Source: an uncultured Alphaproteobacteria bacterium
GTDB taxonomy: Bacteria > Pseudomonadota > Alphaproteobacteria > Caulobacterales > Aquidulcibacteraceae
Assembly: GCA_902826245.1 (NCBI GenBank)
Contig: CADEEA010000032.1
Location: forward strand, 1 to 36,404
DNA: 36,404 nt
Direction of reading: 5' to 3'
Shown here piece by piece: positions 9,618 to 18,541 of the stretch. How positions within the stretch are numbered: position 1 is the first letter of the stretch; each line of letters begins with the position of its first letter. Position numbers and translations under genes: made by a program. The notes beneath the pieces are model-generated. The model was not told where the DNA came from. It worked only from the letters and a program-made list of their open reading frames with translations, and searched no databases.

Positions 9618-10513
9618 TGGGTAAGCGAGCCGCCGAACCTGTCCGGCACCACACGGTGCCGGAATTCTTGAGCAAACGGTTTGCTGACTCGGATGGGATG
9701 CTACACGCGGCACGTGCGCGAGTGAGTAATCGACACGTGTTCCCGGTGTCGCCAAGTAACCTCTTCGTTGAACGCTATTGGCACACCCAAGTCTTGCCAG
9801 ATGGGACTAAAGACGCGTCGGTAGAGCACTCGCTTGCTCGACAATTGGAGTCGCCCACGAGCGTTGTGCTCCGAAAGATTCTAGATGCCGCTGAGTCGGA
9901 TGATCTTCCGCGGCTTAGCGGCGAGGAACGGCACACCTGGGATTCATTCTTTGTCAGCCAAAGAATTAGGACGCGAGACCACCACCACGCCTCGGGTCTC
10001 TATGAAGATTTCAGAGAACGATTGGACCGCCTGCTCTCGCAATACGCGAGGCGCGGACGCATCATTCCTTCAGACATAGCCCGTCGTATTCGTTCACCGG
10101 AAAATGTTGAGCGCCTAAAGAACAACGTGCGAATTCAAAGCTATGTGCGTCCACTTCCTGAAGCGATGAATGTGCTTGCGGCGCGAGGCATTGCTGTCAT
10201 CAAAGCGCTCGGTGACAGCGAGAGGTTTCTGATTGGAAGCTACCCCGTCGTGAAGCTATGTCCGCCGGAAACCAACGACCTGCGCGATCCACGGGTAGAG
10301 ATGTGGCTTCCGATTTCATCCTCTGTAGCGGTTGGCACATGGGGCGCCGCTGGAACCGAGACCATCGCAGGTCGCATCGATTCTGGCTTTGCCTCGAATA
10401 TCAACGATGCGGTCGCGCGACAGAGTTCAATCATCGCGGGGTGTTGTCCCAGCCTCGTATCGTTGGTTCTCCGGCGGGGGCTTGTTCGCAGCACCTATGC
10501 CGCCTCGCTATAA
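9617..10513 (+). CDS. DUF4238 domain protein, probable acquired gene
   Basis: The 298-residue product matches the DUF4238 pattern: an N-terminal HHTVPEFLSKRF (from residue 11), a helix-rich middle with ERHTWDSFFVSQRIRTRDHH, and a C-terminal FLIGSYPVVKL then MWLPISSSVAVG block. The function of the family is unknown; its scattered distribution suggests accessory genes. The coding sequence is visibly richer in A/T than its neighbours and uses AGA and AGG arginine codons that the core genes here avoid, which points to transfer. The ATG overlaps the pyrG stop (TGATG); a GTG three bases earlier is also possible. No recognisable toxin, antitoxin or transposase lies beside it. A REP-like repeat pair follows. 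Confidence 0.72.
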
Positions 10514-10692
10514 GGCGGCAGCCGCGCGTATTCCCGCAATCGTGTACGGGGAGATGTGTCTTTACTCCGCCGCCGTGTGTCCAGCGCGCTCAGCAGCTTC
10601 CGCTTCATCCCGCAGGCGTTCGCGGTGGGCCATGGTGGCGGCGCGATCAGTTTTCCGCGGGTGGCATTGGCGGCTGCGACAGGCGCACAAAT

Positions 10693-10736
10693 GAACCCTC
10701 GCCCCCCGAGAGGGGGGAGAGGGCAGGGTGAGGGGG
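10693..10736 (-). repeat. REP-like palindromic element, copy 1
   Basis: A GC-rich palindrome with stem CCCCCC/GGGGGG (10702-10707 and 10712-10717, loop GAGA), extended past a mismatch by CCCTC/GAGGG. It is followed by GAGGGCAGGGTGAGGG. A 20-nt block (10715-10734) is the exact reverse complement of 10804-10823 in copy 2. The layout (conserved arm plus hairpin plus GAGGGTTC end) equals copy 2 in opposite orientation. Confidence 0.7.
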
Positions 10737-10802
10737 CAGTGCGGTGTTTGCAGAACTCGACCTTATGCTACGCACCGCGCCAATCCCTGACGCCTGCGCT
10801 CC

Positions 10803-10848
10803 ACCCTCACCCTGCCCTCTCCCTCCCAAAAGGAGGGAGAGGGTTCTC
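10803..10848 (+). repeat. REP-like palindromic element, copy 2
   Basis: The conserved arm CCCTCACCCTGCCCTCTC (10804-10821) runs into a perfect 12-bp hairpin: CCCTCTCCCTCC (10815-10826), loop CAAAA, GGAGGGAGAGGG (10832-10843), then TTCT. With copy 1 it forms a BIME-like inverted pair that could also base-pair end to end and block read-through between convergent genes. Confidence 0.72.
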
Positions 10849-10869
10849 AGGGTCAAATGTCTCTTGCCC

Positions 10870-12093
10870 TCAAACCACGCCCTCCAACACCCCCATCAGC
10901 TTCGCCACTTCCTCCTCCGACGTATAGTGCACGAAGCTCACCCGCAGCACGCCGTGATCGGGGTTGACGCCCTGCGCTTCGAGGCAGCGTACGCCGTAGA
11001 AATTGCCGCCGCCGCACTTAATGCCGCGAGCCGCGAGGTTTGCGGCGACATTCTCGCCGCGTTCGCGCGTCACAAGCGCCAATGTAGGCGCGCGAGCGCT
11101 CGCGTCGCGCGGACCCAGCAGCCGTACAAAATTCTTGTCCGCTAGATACTCAAGCAGCGGGGTCAACAATTCATTCTCTCTCGCGCGCATCAGGTCATGC
11201 ACCGCCGCCGCGCGCGCGGCTGGCGCGAGATCGCCCGCGCCATGGTGTGCGGCAAGTGCGTCGATGTAGTCGGCTATGCCGGCGCACGCCGCTATTTGCG
11301 CGTGATCGGGGCCGGCAGGCGTGAAGCGCTTGGTCAGCGCGCCCGCGTTGAAGTAATGGCCCTGGTTCGGCAAGGCTTCGGCGAGATCGCGCCGGATTGT
11401 CATTAGGCCCTGATGGGGCCCGTACGTCTTGTACGCGGAGAAGAGATAGATGTCGGCGCCGAGCGCGTTGATATTGGGGAGCCCGTGTGGCGCGTAACTC
11501 ACGCCGTCCACGCAAACATAAGCGCCGGCCTCGTGCGCAAGCGCCGCAATCTCGCGCACCGGATTAATCTCGGCGACGATGTTGGAGGCATGAGGGAAGC
11601 AGACGAGCTTTACGCGCTCATCGAGCAAGGCGGCGAGCCCCTCGATCGGCAGGTGGCCGGTGTCAAGGTCGATCTTCCATTCGCGAATATCGATGCCTCG
11701 ATCGGCAAGCCGCCGCCAAGGGCCGGTATTGGCCTCGTGGTCCTGATTGGTGACGATTATAGCATCGCCGGGTTGCAGCCATTGGCCGAACGCCTGCGCG
11801 AGCACGTAGGTATTTTGCGTGGTTGAAGGGCCGAAATGCAGTTCGTCGTCCGCCACGCCTAGCAGCGCGGCCAAACGCGCGCGCGCCTCGTCCATCTCCT
11901 CGCCTCCAAGCCTTGAGGCCTCGAAGGCGTGGTAGGGCTGCACTTTCCGTTCGCGGTAGAAGCGCGCGAGCCGGTCGATTACCTGGCGACATGGATACGA
12001 TCCGCCCGCGTTCTCAAAGAAGGCTTGGCCGGCGAGCGCGGGTTGGGCGAAGGCCGGGAATTGGTCACGGACGAATGAGAGATCTAGGCGCAT
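10870..12093 (-). CDS. Class V aminotransferase, cysteine desulfurase-like (VC1184-type)
   Basis: This 407-residue PLP enzyme has fold-type I, class V features: FFENAGGS (25-32) near the start, the stacking histidine H119 in NQDHEAN, D196 in VDGVSYAPH, and the Schiff-base lysine K222 in FSAYKTYGPHQG. The opening and the ARAPTLALV segment fit the VC1184-like cysteine desulfurase-related subfamily. The cysteine loop of true SufS/CsdA enzymes is not clearly present; the nearest cysteine-containing stretch is IKCGGGNFYGVRC. I would not assign desulfurase activity. It lies 3 bp downstream of the secreted TonB-C-like gene on the same strand, suggesting one transcript. No suf or isc genes are close. 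Confidence 0.85.
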   Translation of the reverse strand: MRLDLSFVRDQFPAFAQPALAGQAFFENAGGSYPCRQVIDRLARFYRERKVQPYHAFEASRLGGEEMDEARARLAALLGVADDELHFGPSTTQNTYVLAQAFGQWLQPGDAIIVTNQDHEANTGPWRRLADRGIDIREWKIDLDTGHLPIEGLAALLDERVKLVCFPHASNIVAEINPVREIAALAHEAGAYVCVDGVSYAPHGLPNINALGADIYLFSAYKTYGPHQGLMTIRRDLAEALPNQGHYFNAGALTKRFTPAGPDHAQIAACAGIADYIDALAAHHGAGDLAPAARAAAVHDLMRARENELLTPLLEYLADKNFVRLLGPRDASARAPTLALVTRERGENVAANLAARGIKCGGGNFYGVRCLEAQGVNPDHGVLRVSFVHYTSEEEVAKLMGVLEGVV

Positions 12094-12096
12094 GAT

Positions 12097-12942
12097 CTAG
12101 CCCAGGCGAAATGGCACGGCGTATAGTGAGCAAGTCCCGACTGACGGCTCGCCATTGCGCGCTTGCGGTTCGACTCTGGCGCGCTGGAATATTCGTTCCG
12201 CTGCTTCGCCGAATCCCCAACCGGGCGGCGTTTCCGATATCACGCCACATTGCAGGCTCAGGTCGGGGCGAACGAAACATCCGAGCATGGCTTGGCCTTC
12301 GATTTCTCGCTCCAACGCCCTTTGGGGATAGAAGCGTGAGAATTCTAACGAGGTGGCTGTCGCGAACGGGACGCCAGCGCCAATCTCGCGACCTTCCGGC
12401 ATTGGCGTCAGCGCGCCAAGCTGGGTGTCCAAGGCGGCAAATTCTTCGCGCCACGTCGAGCCCAGATAGGCGAAGGCGGAGAGGTCGCCTCTCATGCTCG
12501 CAACCACGCCACCGCACACGCTCCGGGGCGCCAAGTAGGCGGCGCGCAGCGTTCTCTGTTGGCCGATTTCGGAGCTCGCGTCGTCCCAACGCGCTTCCAC
12601 AATTCCAGCTGGGAAGTCCGCGCTGCCAAAGAAAGCGAAATAACCGCCTATTGGCGGCAGCGCATTGCGCACCACTTGGCGCTCGCCCCGCCACTGCGCC
12701 TCGTAGGGCCCGATCCGTGCGCGCTCTTGATCGCGCCATCGCACGACATTGCCGATCTCACCGCGCACCGCCTCGACCGAGTACTGCTGAACCAAGGGCA
12801 ACGAAAATGGGGGCGCGTCGTACACAATACGCGGCTCAAGAGCGTCCGCCGTGCGCGGAGCCACAGGGGGCGAAGGCGGCTGCGCCGCTCCTGGCAATGA
12901 CCAGAGCAGCGCAAGACACAAAACAATCCAAACGCGTTGCAT
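12097..12942 (-). CDS. Secreted protein with TonB C-terminal-like domain
   Basis: The 281-residue product starts with a signal peptide (MQRVWIVLCLALLWSLPGAAQ, predicted cleavage after about residue 20). The middle (about 50-200) is not recognisable. The last 75 residues resemble a TonB C-terminal domain: FYPQRALEREIEGQAMLGC, a strand, VISETPPGWGFGEAAERIFQ and a final PFRL strand. Such stand-alone domains without a transmembrane anchor or proline spacer are common in this group, and their role is unclear. It is not a classical energy-transducing TonB. It is probably co-transcribed with the downstream aminotransferase (3 bp apart). Confidence 0.7.
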   Translation of the reverse strand: MQRVWIVLCLALLWSLPGAAQPPSPPVAPRTADALEPRIVYDAPPFSLPLVQQYSVEAVRGEIGNVVRWRDQERARIGPYEAQWRGERQVVRNALPPIGGYFAFFGSADFPAGIVEARWDDASSEIGQQRTLRAAYLAPRSVCGGVVASMRGDLSAFAYLGSTWREEFAALDTQLGALTPMPEGREIGAGVPFATATSLEFSRFYPQRALEREIEGQAMLGCFVRPDLSLQCGVISETPPGWGFGEAAERIFQRARVEPQARNGEPSVGTCSLYAVPFRLG

Positions 12943-12969
12943 CTTGCCGCGCCCCCTTTGTCTTAAACC

Positions 12970-13467
12970 CTACTTCCGCTTCTTCTTGATCGCTGAGGCG
13001 ATCGACCAGATGTGGCCGAAGGGATCGCGTACCATGCCGAAGCGGTCGCCCCAGAATTGGTCGGCGAGCGGCATCACCTCTTTGGCGCCGGCCTCGATCG
13101 CGCGCGCCCACCATTTGTCGGAATCGTCGACTTGCAGGTGTATCGACACGGTCGAAGTCTTGGCATTAGGCGGTGGCACCGTCGCTGGTTCGCCGAATTC
13201 GGCGAACTCGTCGGAGAGCATCAACTCGCCGCCATTGATGATGAGGTCGGCGTGCATCAGGCGCTTCTTGTCCTCCGCCTCCATCACCATGCGCACTTTG
13301 GCGTTGAACGCCTTTTTGTAGAACTCGATCGCCTGCTTGGCGCCTTTCACCTTCAAATAGGGCGAAAGCGGCGCGAATTCGTTCGAACCGAGCTTAGCGC
13401 GCTTGGTCGGCATTTTCGGCGCTTTCTTGGCGGCTTTCTTTTCGGCTTTCTTGGCTTTCGCGGCCAT
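12970..13467 (-). CDS. VOC-family (PhnB/glyoxalase-like) protein with Lys/Ala-rich N-terminus
   Basis: Residues about 30-160 form a PhnB-like VOC domain: SPYLKVKGAKQAIEFYKKAF, a HADLIINGGELMLSDEF strand pair, HLQVDDSDKWWARAIEAG and DRFGMVRDPFGHIWSIA. The substrate is not predictable; many PhnB-like proteins lack known activity. The first about 25 residues are an Ala/Lys repeat (KKAEKKAAKKAPK type) reminiscent of nucleic-acid-binding tails. The frame is open upstream to 13617, but the ATG at 13467 has a strong AAGGAG eight bases before it, which fixes the start. The gene lies downstream of the glnA terminator, so it is likely transcribed separately. Confidence 0.86.
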   Translation of the reverse strand: MAAKAKKAEKKAAKKAPKMPTKRAKLGSNEFAPLSPYLKVKGAKQAIEFYKKAFNAKVRMVMEAEDKKRLMHADLIINGGELMLSDEFAEFGEPATVPPPNAKTSTVSIHLQVDDSDKWWARAIEAGAKEVMPLADQFWGDRFGMVRDPFGHIWSIASAIKKKRK

Positions 13468-13540
13468 TGGCGCATCTCCTTGTTGTTGCCCAACAGATCG
13501 CGCTTTCCTGCGCCGGAGACAAGCGCCGGCGCGACGAATG

Positions 13541-13574
13541 ACAAAACAAAAAGGCCGGGGATTGCTCCCCGGCC
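13541..13574 (-). terminator. Intrinsic terminator after glnA
   Basis: On the minus strand an 8-bp stem GGCCGGGG/CCCCGGCC with a six-base loop is followed by TTTTTGTTTTG. It starts 40 bp after the glnA stop. This is the clearest rho-independent terminator of the window and ends the glnB-glnA transcript. Confidence 0.88.
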
Positions 13575-13613
13575 CCTCGGCGGCTATCGGCTGCCTTTTT
13601 CCGGCGGATCGCG

Positions 13614-15017
13614 TCACGCCTTGTAATACATGTCGAACTCCACCGGGTGGGGGTGGGTTTCGAAACGGTCGAGTTCTTCTTTCTTGAGATCGATATAGGC
13701 GTCGATCAGGTCGTCGCTCATGACGCCGCCCTTCATTAGGAAATCGCGGTCACGGTCGAGGCTGGTGAGCGCTTCGCGCAACGAGCCGCACACGGTCGGC
13801 ACGTCCTTTAGTTCTTCCGGAGGCAGATCGTACAAATTTTTGTCGAGCGGCTCGCCGGGATGGATTTTCTTCTCGATGCCGTCGAGCCCCGCCATCAGCA
13901 GCGCCACGAATGTAAGATACATGTTGCCCGCGGGATCGGGGAAGCGCACTTCGACACGCTTGGCCTTTGAGCCTGTGCCGTACGGGATGCGGCAGGAGGC
14001 CGACCGGTTGCGCGCCGAATAAGCAAGCAGTACCGGGGCTTCGTAGCCGGGCACGAGGCGCTTGTAGGAATTGGTAGTCGAATTGGCGAACGCGTTGATC
14101 GCCTTGGCGTGCTTGATGATGCCGCCGATATAGAAGAGGCACGTTTCCGAGAGATCGGCGTAGCGGTCGCCGGCGAAGAGGTTATTCCCCTTCTTCCAGA
14201 TCGATTGGTGCACGTGCATGCCCGAGCCGTTGTCCTTGAAATAGGGCTTCGGCATGAATGTCGCGGACTTGCCGTAGGAGGCCGCCACCTGGTGAATGAT
14301 ATATTTGTACAAGTTCATATTGTCGGCCATACGGGTCAGCGTATCGAACTTGAGGCCAAGTTCGTGCTGGGCAGGGGCGACTTCGTGGTGGTGTTTCTCG
14401 GGCCTGAGTCCGAGATCGCCCATGATTTGCAGCATCTCGCCGCGCATATCCTGCAAAGAATCTATCGGCGGGACCGGGAAATAACCGCCCTTGGGGCCGG
14501 GCCGGAAACCCGAATTGCCGCCTTCATAGGGCTTGTTGGTGTTGAACGGCAGTTCCGTTGAATCGAACGAATAGCCTGTATTGTGCGGATCGGTGGACCA
14601 GCGCACGTCATCGAACACGAAGAACTCCGCTTCCGGACCGAAATAGGCGGTGTCGCCGGCGCCAGAGGATTTCACGTAAGCTTCGGCCTTCTTGGCGATC
14701 GAGCGCGGGCAACGCGAATAGGGCTGCATGGTGCCGGGTTCGAGAATATCGCAGAAGAGTGCGAGCGTGGTTTGCTGGTAGAACGGATCGATGTGGGCGC
14801 CCATCGGATCGGGGCGCATCACCATGTCGCTTTCGTTGATCGCCTTCCAGCCGGAAATGGAAGAGCCGTCAAACATCTGGCCTTCGGTGAAGGTATCCGC
14901 CTCGATCATGCCGACGTCGAAGGTGACGTGTTGCATTTTGCCGCGCAAATCGGTGAAGCGCAAATCGACGAATTGTACTTCCTTGTCTTTGATGAGTTTC
15001 ATCACTTCATCGGACAT
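13614..15017 (-). CDS. glnA: Glutamine synthetase, type I (adenylylatable)
   Basis: GlnA makes glutamine from glutamate, ammonia and ATP. The 467-residue protein has the beta-grasp start ([17 protein letters not shown]), [10 protein letters not shown], the metal-site [26 protein letters not shown], the [10 protein letters not shown] nucleotide/metal block and NRSASCRIP. The adenylylation site is present as Y396 in [10 protein letters not shown], so activity should be controlled by GlnE. An AAGGAG ribosome binding site precedes the ATG. It lies 30 bp downstream of glnB, the classical alphaproteobacterial glnB-glnA operon, and ends at a strong terminator. Confidence 0.98.
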   Translation of the reverse strand: MSDEVMKLIKDKEVQFVDLRFTDLRGKMQHVTFDVGMIEADTFTEGQMFDGSSISGWKAINESDMVMRPDPMGAHIDPFYQQTTLALFCDILEPGTMQPYSRCPRSIAKKAEAYVKSSGAGDTAYFGPEAEFFVFDDVRWSTDPHNTGYSFDSTELPFNTNKPYEGGNSGFRPGPKGGYFPVPPIDSLQDMRGEMLQIMGDLGLRPEKHHHEVAPAQHELGLKFDTLTRMADNMNLYKYIIHQVAASYGKSATFMPKPYFKDNGSGMHVHQSIWKKGNNLFAGDRYADLSETCLFYIGGIIKHAKAINAFANSTTNSYKRLVPGYEAPVLLAYSARNRSASCRIPYGTGSKAKRVEVRFPDPAGNMYLTFVALLMAGLDGIEKKIHPGEPLDKNLYDLPPEELKDVPTVCGSLREALTSLDRDRDFLMKGGVMSDDLIDAYIDLKKEELDRFETHPHPVEFDMYYKA

Positions 15018-15047
15018 CGTCTTTTCTCCTTGGATATTCGGTTTGAT

Positions 15048-15479
<432 letters not shown>

Positions 15480-15503
15480 TCAGCCGAGCGGAAAAATGCC
15501 CCC

Positions 15504-15524
15504 GGCGCCTAAATTTGAGGCGCC
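15504..15524. promoter_or_regulatory. Inverted repeat upstream of glnB
   Basis: GGCGCCT and AGGCGCC flank a 7-bp AT-rich spacer (AAATTTG), giving a 21-bp operator-like dyad about 118 bp before the glnB start and 133 bp before nnr. It may be a regulator site for either divergent gene or a hairpin. It does not match the NtrC consensus, and I found no properly spaced sigma-54 promoter in the gap (15387-15656). Confidence 0.4.
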
Positions 15525-15656
15525 TACGCTCAATGGACCGGCTGACGCCGACAGCCCGGGCCGGTATCCTCCGTCAATGGTGACTTTGTTTCTTATCCGG
15601 CAGGGCGAACCCGAATCGGGCGGTTGTGGGTCCCAGAATCGCTTCGCGGCCATCCG

Positions 15657-17120
15657 ATGAGTTTCGAGATTGTCACCATTGCACAAATGCGCGCTATCGA
15701 GGCCGGCGCGGCGCGAACGGGTGTAGCAACGCGTACGCTGATGGAGAATGCCGGACGCGCGGTGGCCGATGCCATCACCGCGCGTTTCTCCCCGCGGCCG
15801 ACGGCGATTCTCTGCGGCCCAGGCAATAATGGCGGCGACGGCTGGGTCGCTGCGCGTTTGCTACAGGACCGCGGTTGGCCCGTATGGGTGGAAGCGCTGG
15901 CGCCGCGCGAATCCCTGGCTGGCGATGCAGCGGACGCCGCGCGGGCATGGCAGGGCGAGTTCAAAATAATTTCGGCCGATAACCCAGCCGCGGATTTGTT
16001 TGTTGACGCATTGTTTGGGGGCGGCCTTTCGCGTCCGCTGAACGGCCCGGCAGCGCGTCTCGCGCAAACTTTGCCGGCCGAGCGCATCGTAGCTGTCGAT
16101 GTTCCAAGCGGGATCGACGGCGATACTGGGCGCGCGCAGGGCGATGTCTGTTTCAGCGCGGCGCTCACGGTGACGTTCGTGCGCAAGAAGCCGGCGCATG
16201 TTCTTTATCCCGGTCGCGCCCTTTGCGGCGAGATCGTCGTCGCTGACATTGGCGCGCCCCCTGCATTGATCGCGGAACAGGCGACAAAGCTGTGGGAGAA
16301 CGATCCTTCACTATGGCTACTCTCTTGGCCGCAGCCGAGCTGGCGGTCCCATAAACACGCGCGCGGTCACGTCTTGGTCGCCAGCGGACCCCCGACGCGC
16401 ACCGGTGCGGCGCGGCTCGCGGCGCGCGCGGCATTGCGCGTAGGCGCCGGGCTTGTGACAATCGCTGCGGCGCCGGAAGCCCTTGCCGAGCACGCCGCGC
16501 AACTCAACGCAATCATGCTGAGCGAAGCAGGCGATGATGCAGGTTGGGTTGCGGCGATGGAGCGCAAGTCGTGCATCGTTCTGGGGCCGGCCTTTGGAAC
16601 CGGCGCCAACGCCGAACGAACTCTCGAAGCCCTGCTCACCAGCGACTCACGCCCCGCGATGGTGTTCGATGCTGATGCGCTGACATTAATCGCTCGTGGA
16701 GTCGAAAAAGGGGAGCTACGCGCCGACGATGTGCTGACGCCGCATGTCGGGGAATTTCGCCGGCTTTGTCCTGGCGTGCTCGAGCAAGCGCCGACGCGCA
16801 TCGACGCAGCGCGTGAGGCCGCGCGCAAGTTCGGCTGCGTTGTGCTGCTCAAAGGCGCCGACACGGTGATCGCCGCCGCCGATGGTCGCGCCATCGTCAA
16901 CACGACTGGAACGCCTTTTCTTGCCACCGCCGGCGCCGGCGACGTGCTTGCGGGGATGATCGCCGGCGTTCTGGCCCAAGGCGCACCGAGCTTCGAAGCG
17001 GCGGCCGCGGGCGCCTGGCTTCATGGCAAGGCGGGGGAAGCACTCGGCGTCGGTCTCATTTCAGAAGACTTGCCTGACATTTTGCCGCTTGTTCTCAAAA
17101 GCTTGGGCGTCCGCGAGTAG
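15657..17120 (+). CDS. nnr: Bifunctional NAD(P)H-hydrate epimerase / ADP-dependent dehydratase
   Basis: This enzyme repairs hydrated NADH and NADPH, which form by damage: the N-terminal NnrE domain epimerises NAD(P)HX, the C-terminal NnrD domain dehydrates the S form. In the 487-residue protein the NnrE half shows MENAGRAVADAI, CGPGNNGGDGWVAARLL, LFGGGLSRPL and DVPSGIDGDTG. The NnrD half shows RTGAARLAARAALRVGAGL, GPAFGT, FDADALTL, LTPHVGEFRRL, LLKGADTVI and the ATAGAGDVLAGMIAG nucleotide loop. A TTG at 15624 would lengthen the start, but MSFEIVTIAQMRAIE at 15657 fits the family. It is divergent from glnB. Confidence 0.94.
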   Translation: MSFEIVTIAQMRAIEAGAARTGVATRTLMENAGRAVADAITARFSPRPTAILCGPGNNGGDGWVAARLLQDRGWPVWVEALAPRESLAGDAADAARAWQGEFKIISADNPAADLFVDALFGGGLSRPLNGPAARLAQTLPAERIVAVDVPSGIDGDTGRAQGDVCFSAALTVTFVRKKPAHVLYPGRALCGEIVVADIGAPPALIAEQATKLWENDPSLWLLSWPQPSWRSHKHARGHVLVASGPPTRTGAARLAARAALRVGAGLVTIAAAPEALAEHAAQLNAIMLSEAGDDAGWVAAMERKSCIVLGPAFGTGANAERTLEALLTSDSRPAMVFDADALTLIARGVEKGELRADDVLTPHVGEFRRLCPGVLEQAPTRIDAAREAARKFGCVVLLKGADTVIAAADGRAIVNTTGTPFLATAGAGDVLAGMIAGVLAQGAPSFEAAAAGAWLHGKAGEALGVGLISEDLPDILPLVLKSLGVRE

Positions 17121-17209
17121 GGGTGCTGTTAAATGCCCAAACCCCCTGTTTTTGCGAGCGGATTTGAGTTAGCACACAAGGGAGCAGCGCTCGCGAGGAG
17201 GGGTCGGAC

Positions 17210-17962
17210 ATGCAATGGTGGTGGTGGATAATCCCGGGAGCAGTGGGCGTTATCGGCTTGGCGATCGTGCTCAGCGGCATTGGCTGGATGTTCCGCGGTC
17301 GTCCGTTCAAGGGTGGACGCGGTGTGATCGGCGGCGGCTTTTTGTTGGCGATTGGCGCTGTGGTGGCGCTGCTTGGGCTCAATGTGCAAACCTACAATCG
17401 GCTGAGCACGGAATATCCGGTTGCAAAGATTAGCCTTGAACGCACCGGTGACCGAACCTTCATAGCGCGCGTGACTGATCTGAACAAAGACGGCGACGCC
17501 CTCGCGCCCCCACAGACCTACGAACTCACCGGTAATGAAGTGCAGCTGGATGCGCGCGTCATTAGTTGGAAGCCTTGGGCGACCGTCCTGGGTTTTGATG
17601 CGCGCTACGAGCTGCAGCATATTTGGGGCAGAACCGTCGCTGAAAACGAGCCTCTGACCGCCGGCGGCGAGCGCCTCGACGTGAAGAAAGATCGCATGGG
17701 CATTGACGTAACCTCCATCGGGCAGATGCTAGGTGGGCTGTCGCCGGTCAACGTTGTACAACATAACTTCGGCAGCGCCGTCTATATGCCCATGGCGGAC
17801 AAGGCGGAATATTATGTCTGCATCACCGAGGACGCGCTTGTCGCCGACCCCGCAAACGGGGAGGCGCGCGGCGCGATCGAGGTGTGGCTGACGCGGAGCG
17901 GGGCGACTTTGAGCGTGCTTCCCGAACGCCCGACCTGTCCGCCCAATCAGCAGGACGAATAG
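17210..17962 (+). CDS. Conserved two-helix membrane protein of unknown function
   Basis: The 250-residue product has two N-terminal membrane helices (about 3-28, starting with four tryptophans, and 38-59), then a soluble domain of about 190 residues. That domain carries the blocks TYELTGNEVQLDARVISWKP and GFDARYELQHIWGR. Similar proteins in proteobacteria have sometimes been labelled multidrug transporters, but two helices and a beta-rich domain do not support a pump. A strong GAGGAGGGG ribosome binding site lies six bases before the ATG. It is 89 bp after nnr and converges with the thermonuclease gene. Function not assigned. Confidence 0.7.
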   Translation: MQWWWWIIPGAVGVIGLAIVLSGIGWMFRGRPFKGGRGVIGGGFLLAIGAVVALLGLNVQTYNRLSTEYPVAKISLERTGDRTFIARVTDLNKDGDALAPPQTYELTGNEVQLDARVISWKPWATVLGFDARYELQHIWGRTVAENEPLTAGGERLDVKKDRMGIDVTSIGQMLGGLSPVNVVQHNFGSAVYMPMADKAEYYVCITEDALVADPANGEARGAIEVWLTRSGATLSVLPERPTCPPNQQDE

Positions 17963-17977
17963 CGCCCCTACAATCCG

Positions 17978-18361
17978 CTAGCAGAAGTTCGCTCTACGCC
18001 CACGCCAAGGCTGTGCCAGTCCGCGCGCCATGAGGCGCTCGCCGAGATCGACGCCATCGATGCTGATACGCGCAACGATCCGACCATAGCGGTCGCGGCG
18101 CCCGACCGGCTCGGCCTCCACAACGCGGGCAGAGCTGACCCACGTCCTGAGATAGTCGCGGGCAGCTTCCGCCAAATCCCGCTCTGCTCCGCATTGGGCG
18201 CGCCCGCCACGCTCAGGCGCGTCGATATTCTCCACACGATAGCGCTCATCACCGTCGCGGAGCGTATCGCCATCGATCACCAGCGGCTGGGAGAGCACCA
18301 GACCCGCAAAAGCCAAAGTTGCAAGCAACACTATCTCCGGTTGAAAACCCGGACATAACAC
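17978..18361 (-). CDS. Thermonuclease-family (SNase-like) secreted protein
   Basis: The 127-residue protein has a hydrophobic export segment (about 11-24) and a staphylococcal-nuclease fold domain. The calcium and catalytic residues can be matched: D30 and D32 in VIDGDTLR, R42 and D47 and E50 in YRVENIDAPE, and R94 in RRDRYGRIVA. The C-terminal LMARGLAQPWRGRR is also typical. Likely a periplasmic nuclease, or an SNase-fold protein of other function. The GTG at 18361 gives the longest form; a GTG at 18331 with a nearby GGAG would start directly at the signal peptide. It lies 39 bp downstream of tRNA-Leu. Confidence 0.83.
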   Translation of the reverse strand: MLCPGFQPEIVLLATLAFAGLVLSQPLVIDGDTLRDGDERYRVENIDAPERGGRAQCGAERDLAEAARDYLRTWVSSARVVEAEPVGRRDRYGRIVARISIDGVDLGERLMARGLAQPWRGRRANFC

Positions 18362-18400
18362 AACCGCAAAGAGATTCGCGACTTAAATACAACCCTGAGA

Positions 18401-18485
18401 TGGTGCGGACGGCGGGAGTCGAACCCGCACGCCGTGAGGCGCTGGAACCTAAATCCAGTGCGTCTGCCAGTTCCGCCACGTCCGC
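18401..18485 (-). tRNA. tRNA-Leu (anticodon UAG)
   Basis: On the minus strand a full class II leucine tRNA is present: acceptor GCGGACG/CGTCCGC, D arm with GGCAGACGC, anticodon arm CTGGA/TCCAG with loop TTTAGGT (anticodon UAG, reads CUA and other CUN codons), a long variable arm GCCTCACGGCG, and a GGTTCGACTCC T arm. Discriminator A and encoded CCA (18401-18403) close it. Length is 85 nt. In many alphaproteobacteria a tRNA-Leu lies next to tig. Confidence 0.97.
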
Positions 18486-18541
18486 ACGAAACGCCGGTTT
18501 AGGGATATGCGCACCTTCCGTCCACTGAGCCAGTTCGGCGC

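Larger units (their letters stand above)
10514..10869. other. Intergenic region between convergent genes, with REP-like pair
   Basis: This 356-bp gap separates the convergent DUF4238 and aminotransferase genes. The first half (10514-10690) has no convincing gene; a 23-codon minus-strand reading frame at 10562-10633 lacks a ribosome binding site. The second half holds two inverted REP-like elements, listed separately. Confidence 0.6.

Noticed and set aside
10562..10633. 23-codon minus-strand reading frame (starts MAHRERLRDEAEAAERAG)
   Set aside because: It has no ribosome binding site, no recognisable family and is too short to support; it could be a remnant but nothing proves it.
17210..17962. 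Multidrug efflux annotation for the two-helix protein
   Set aside because: Two helices and a soluble domain do not match any pump architecture.
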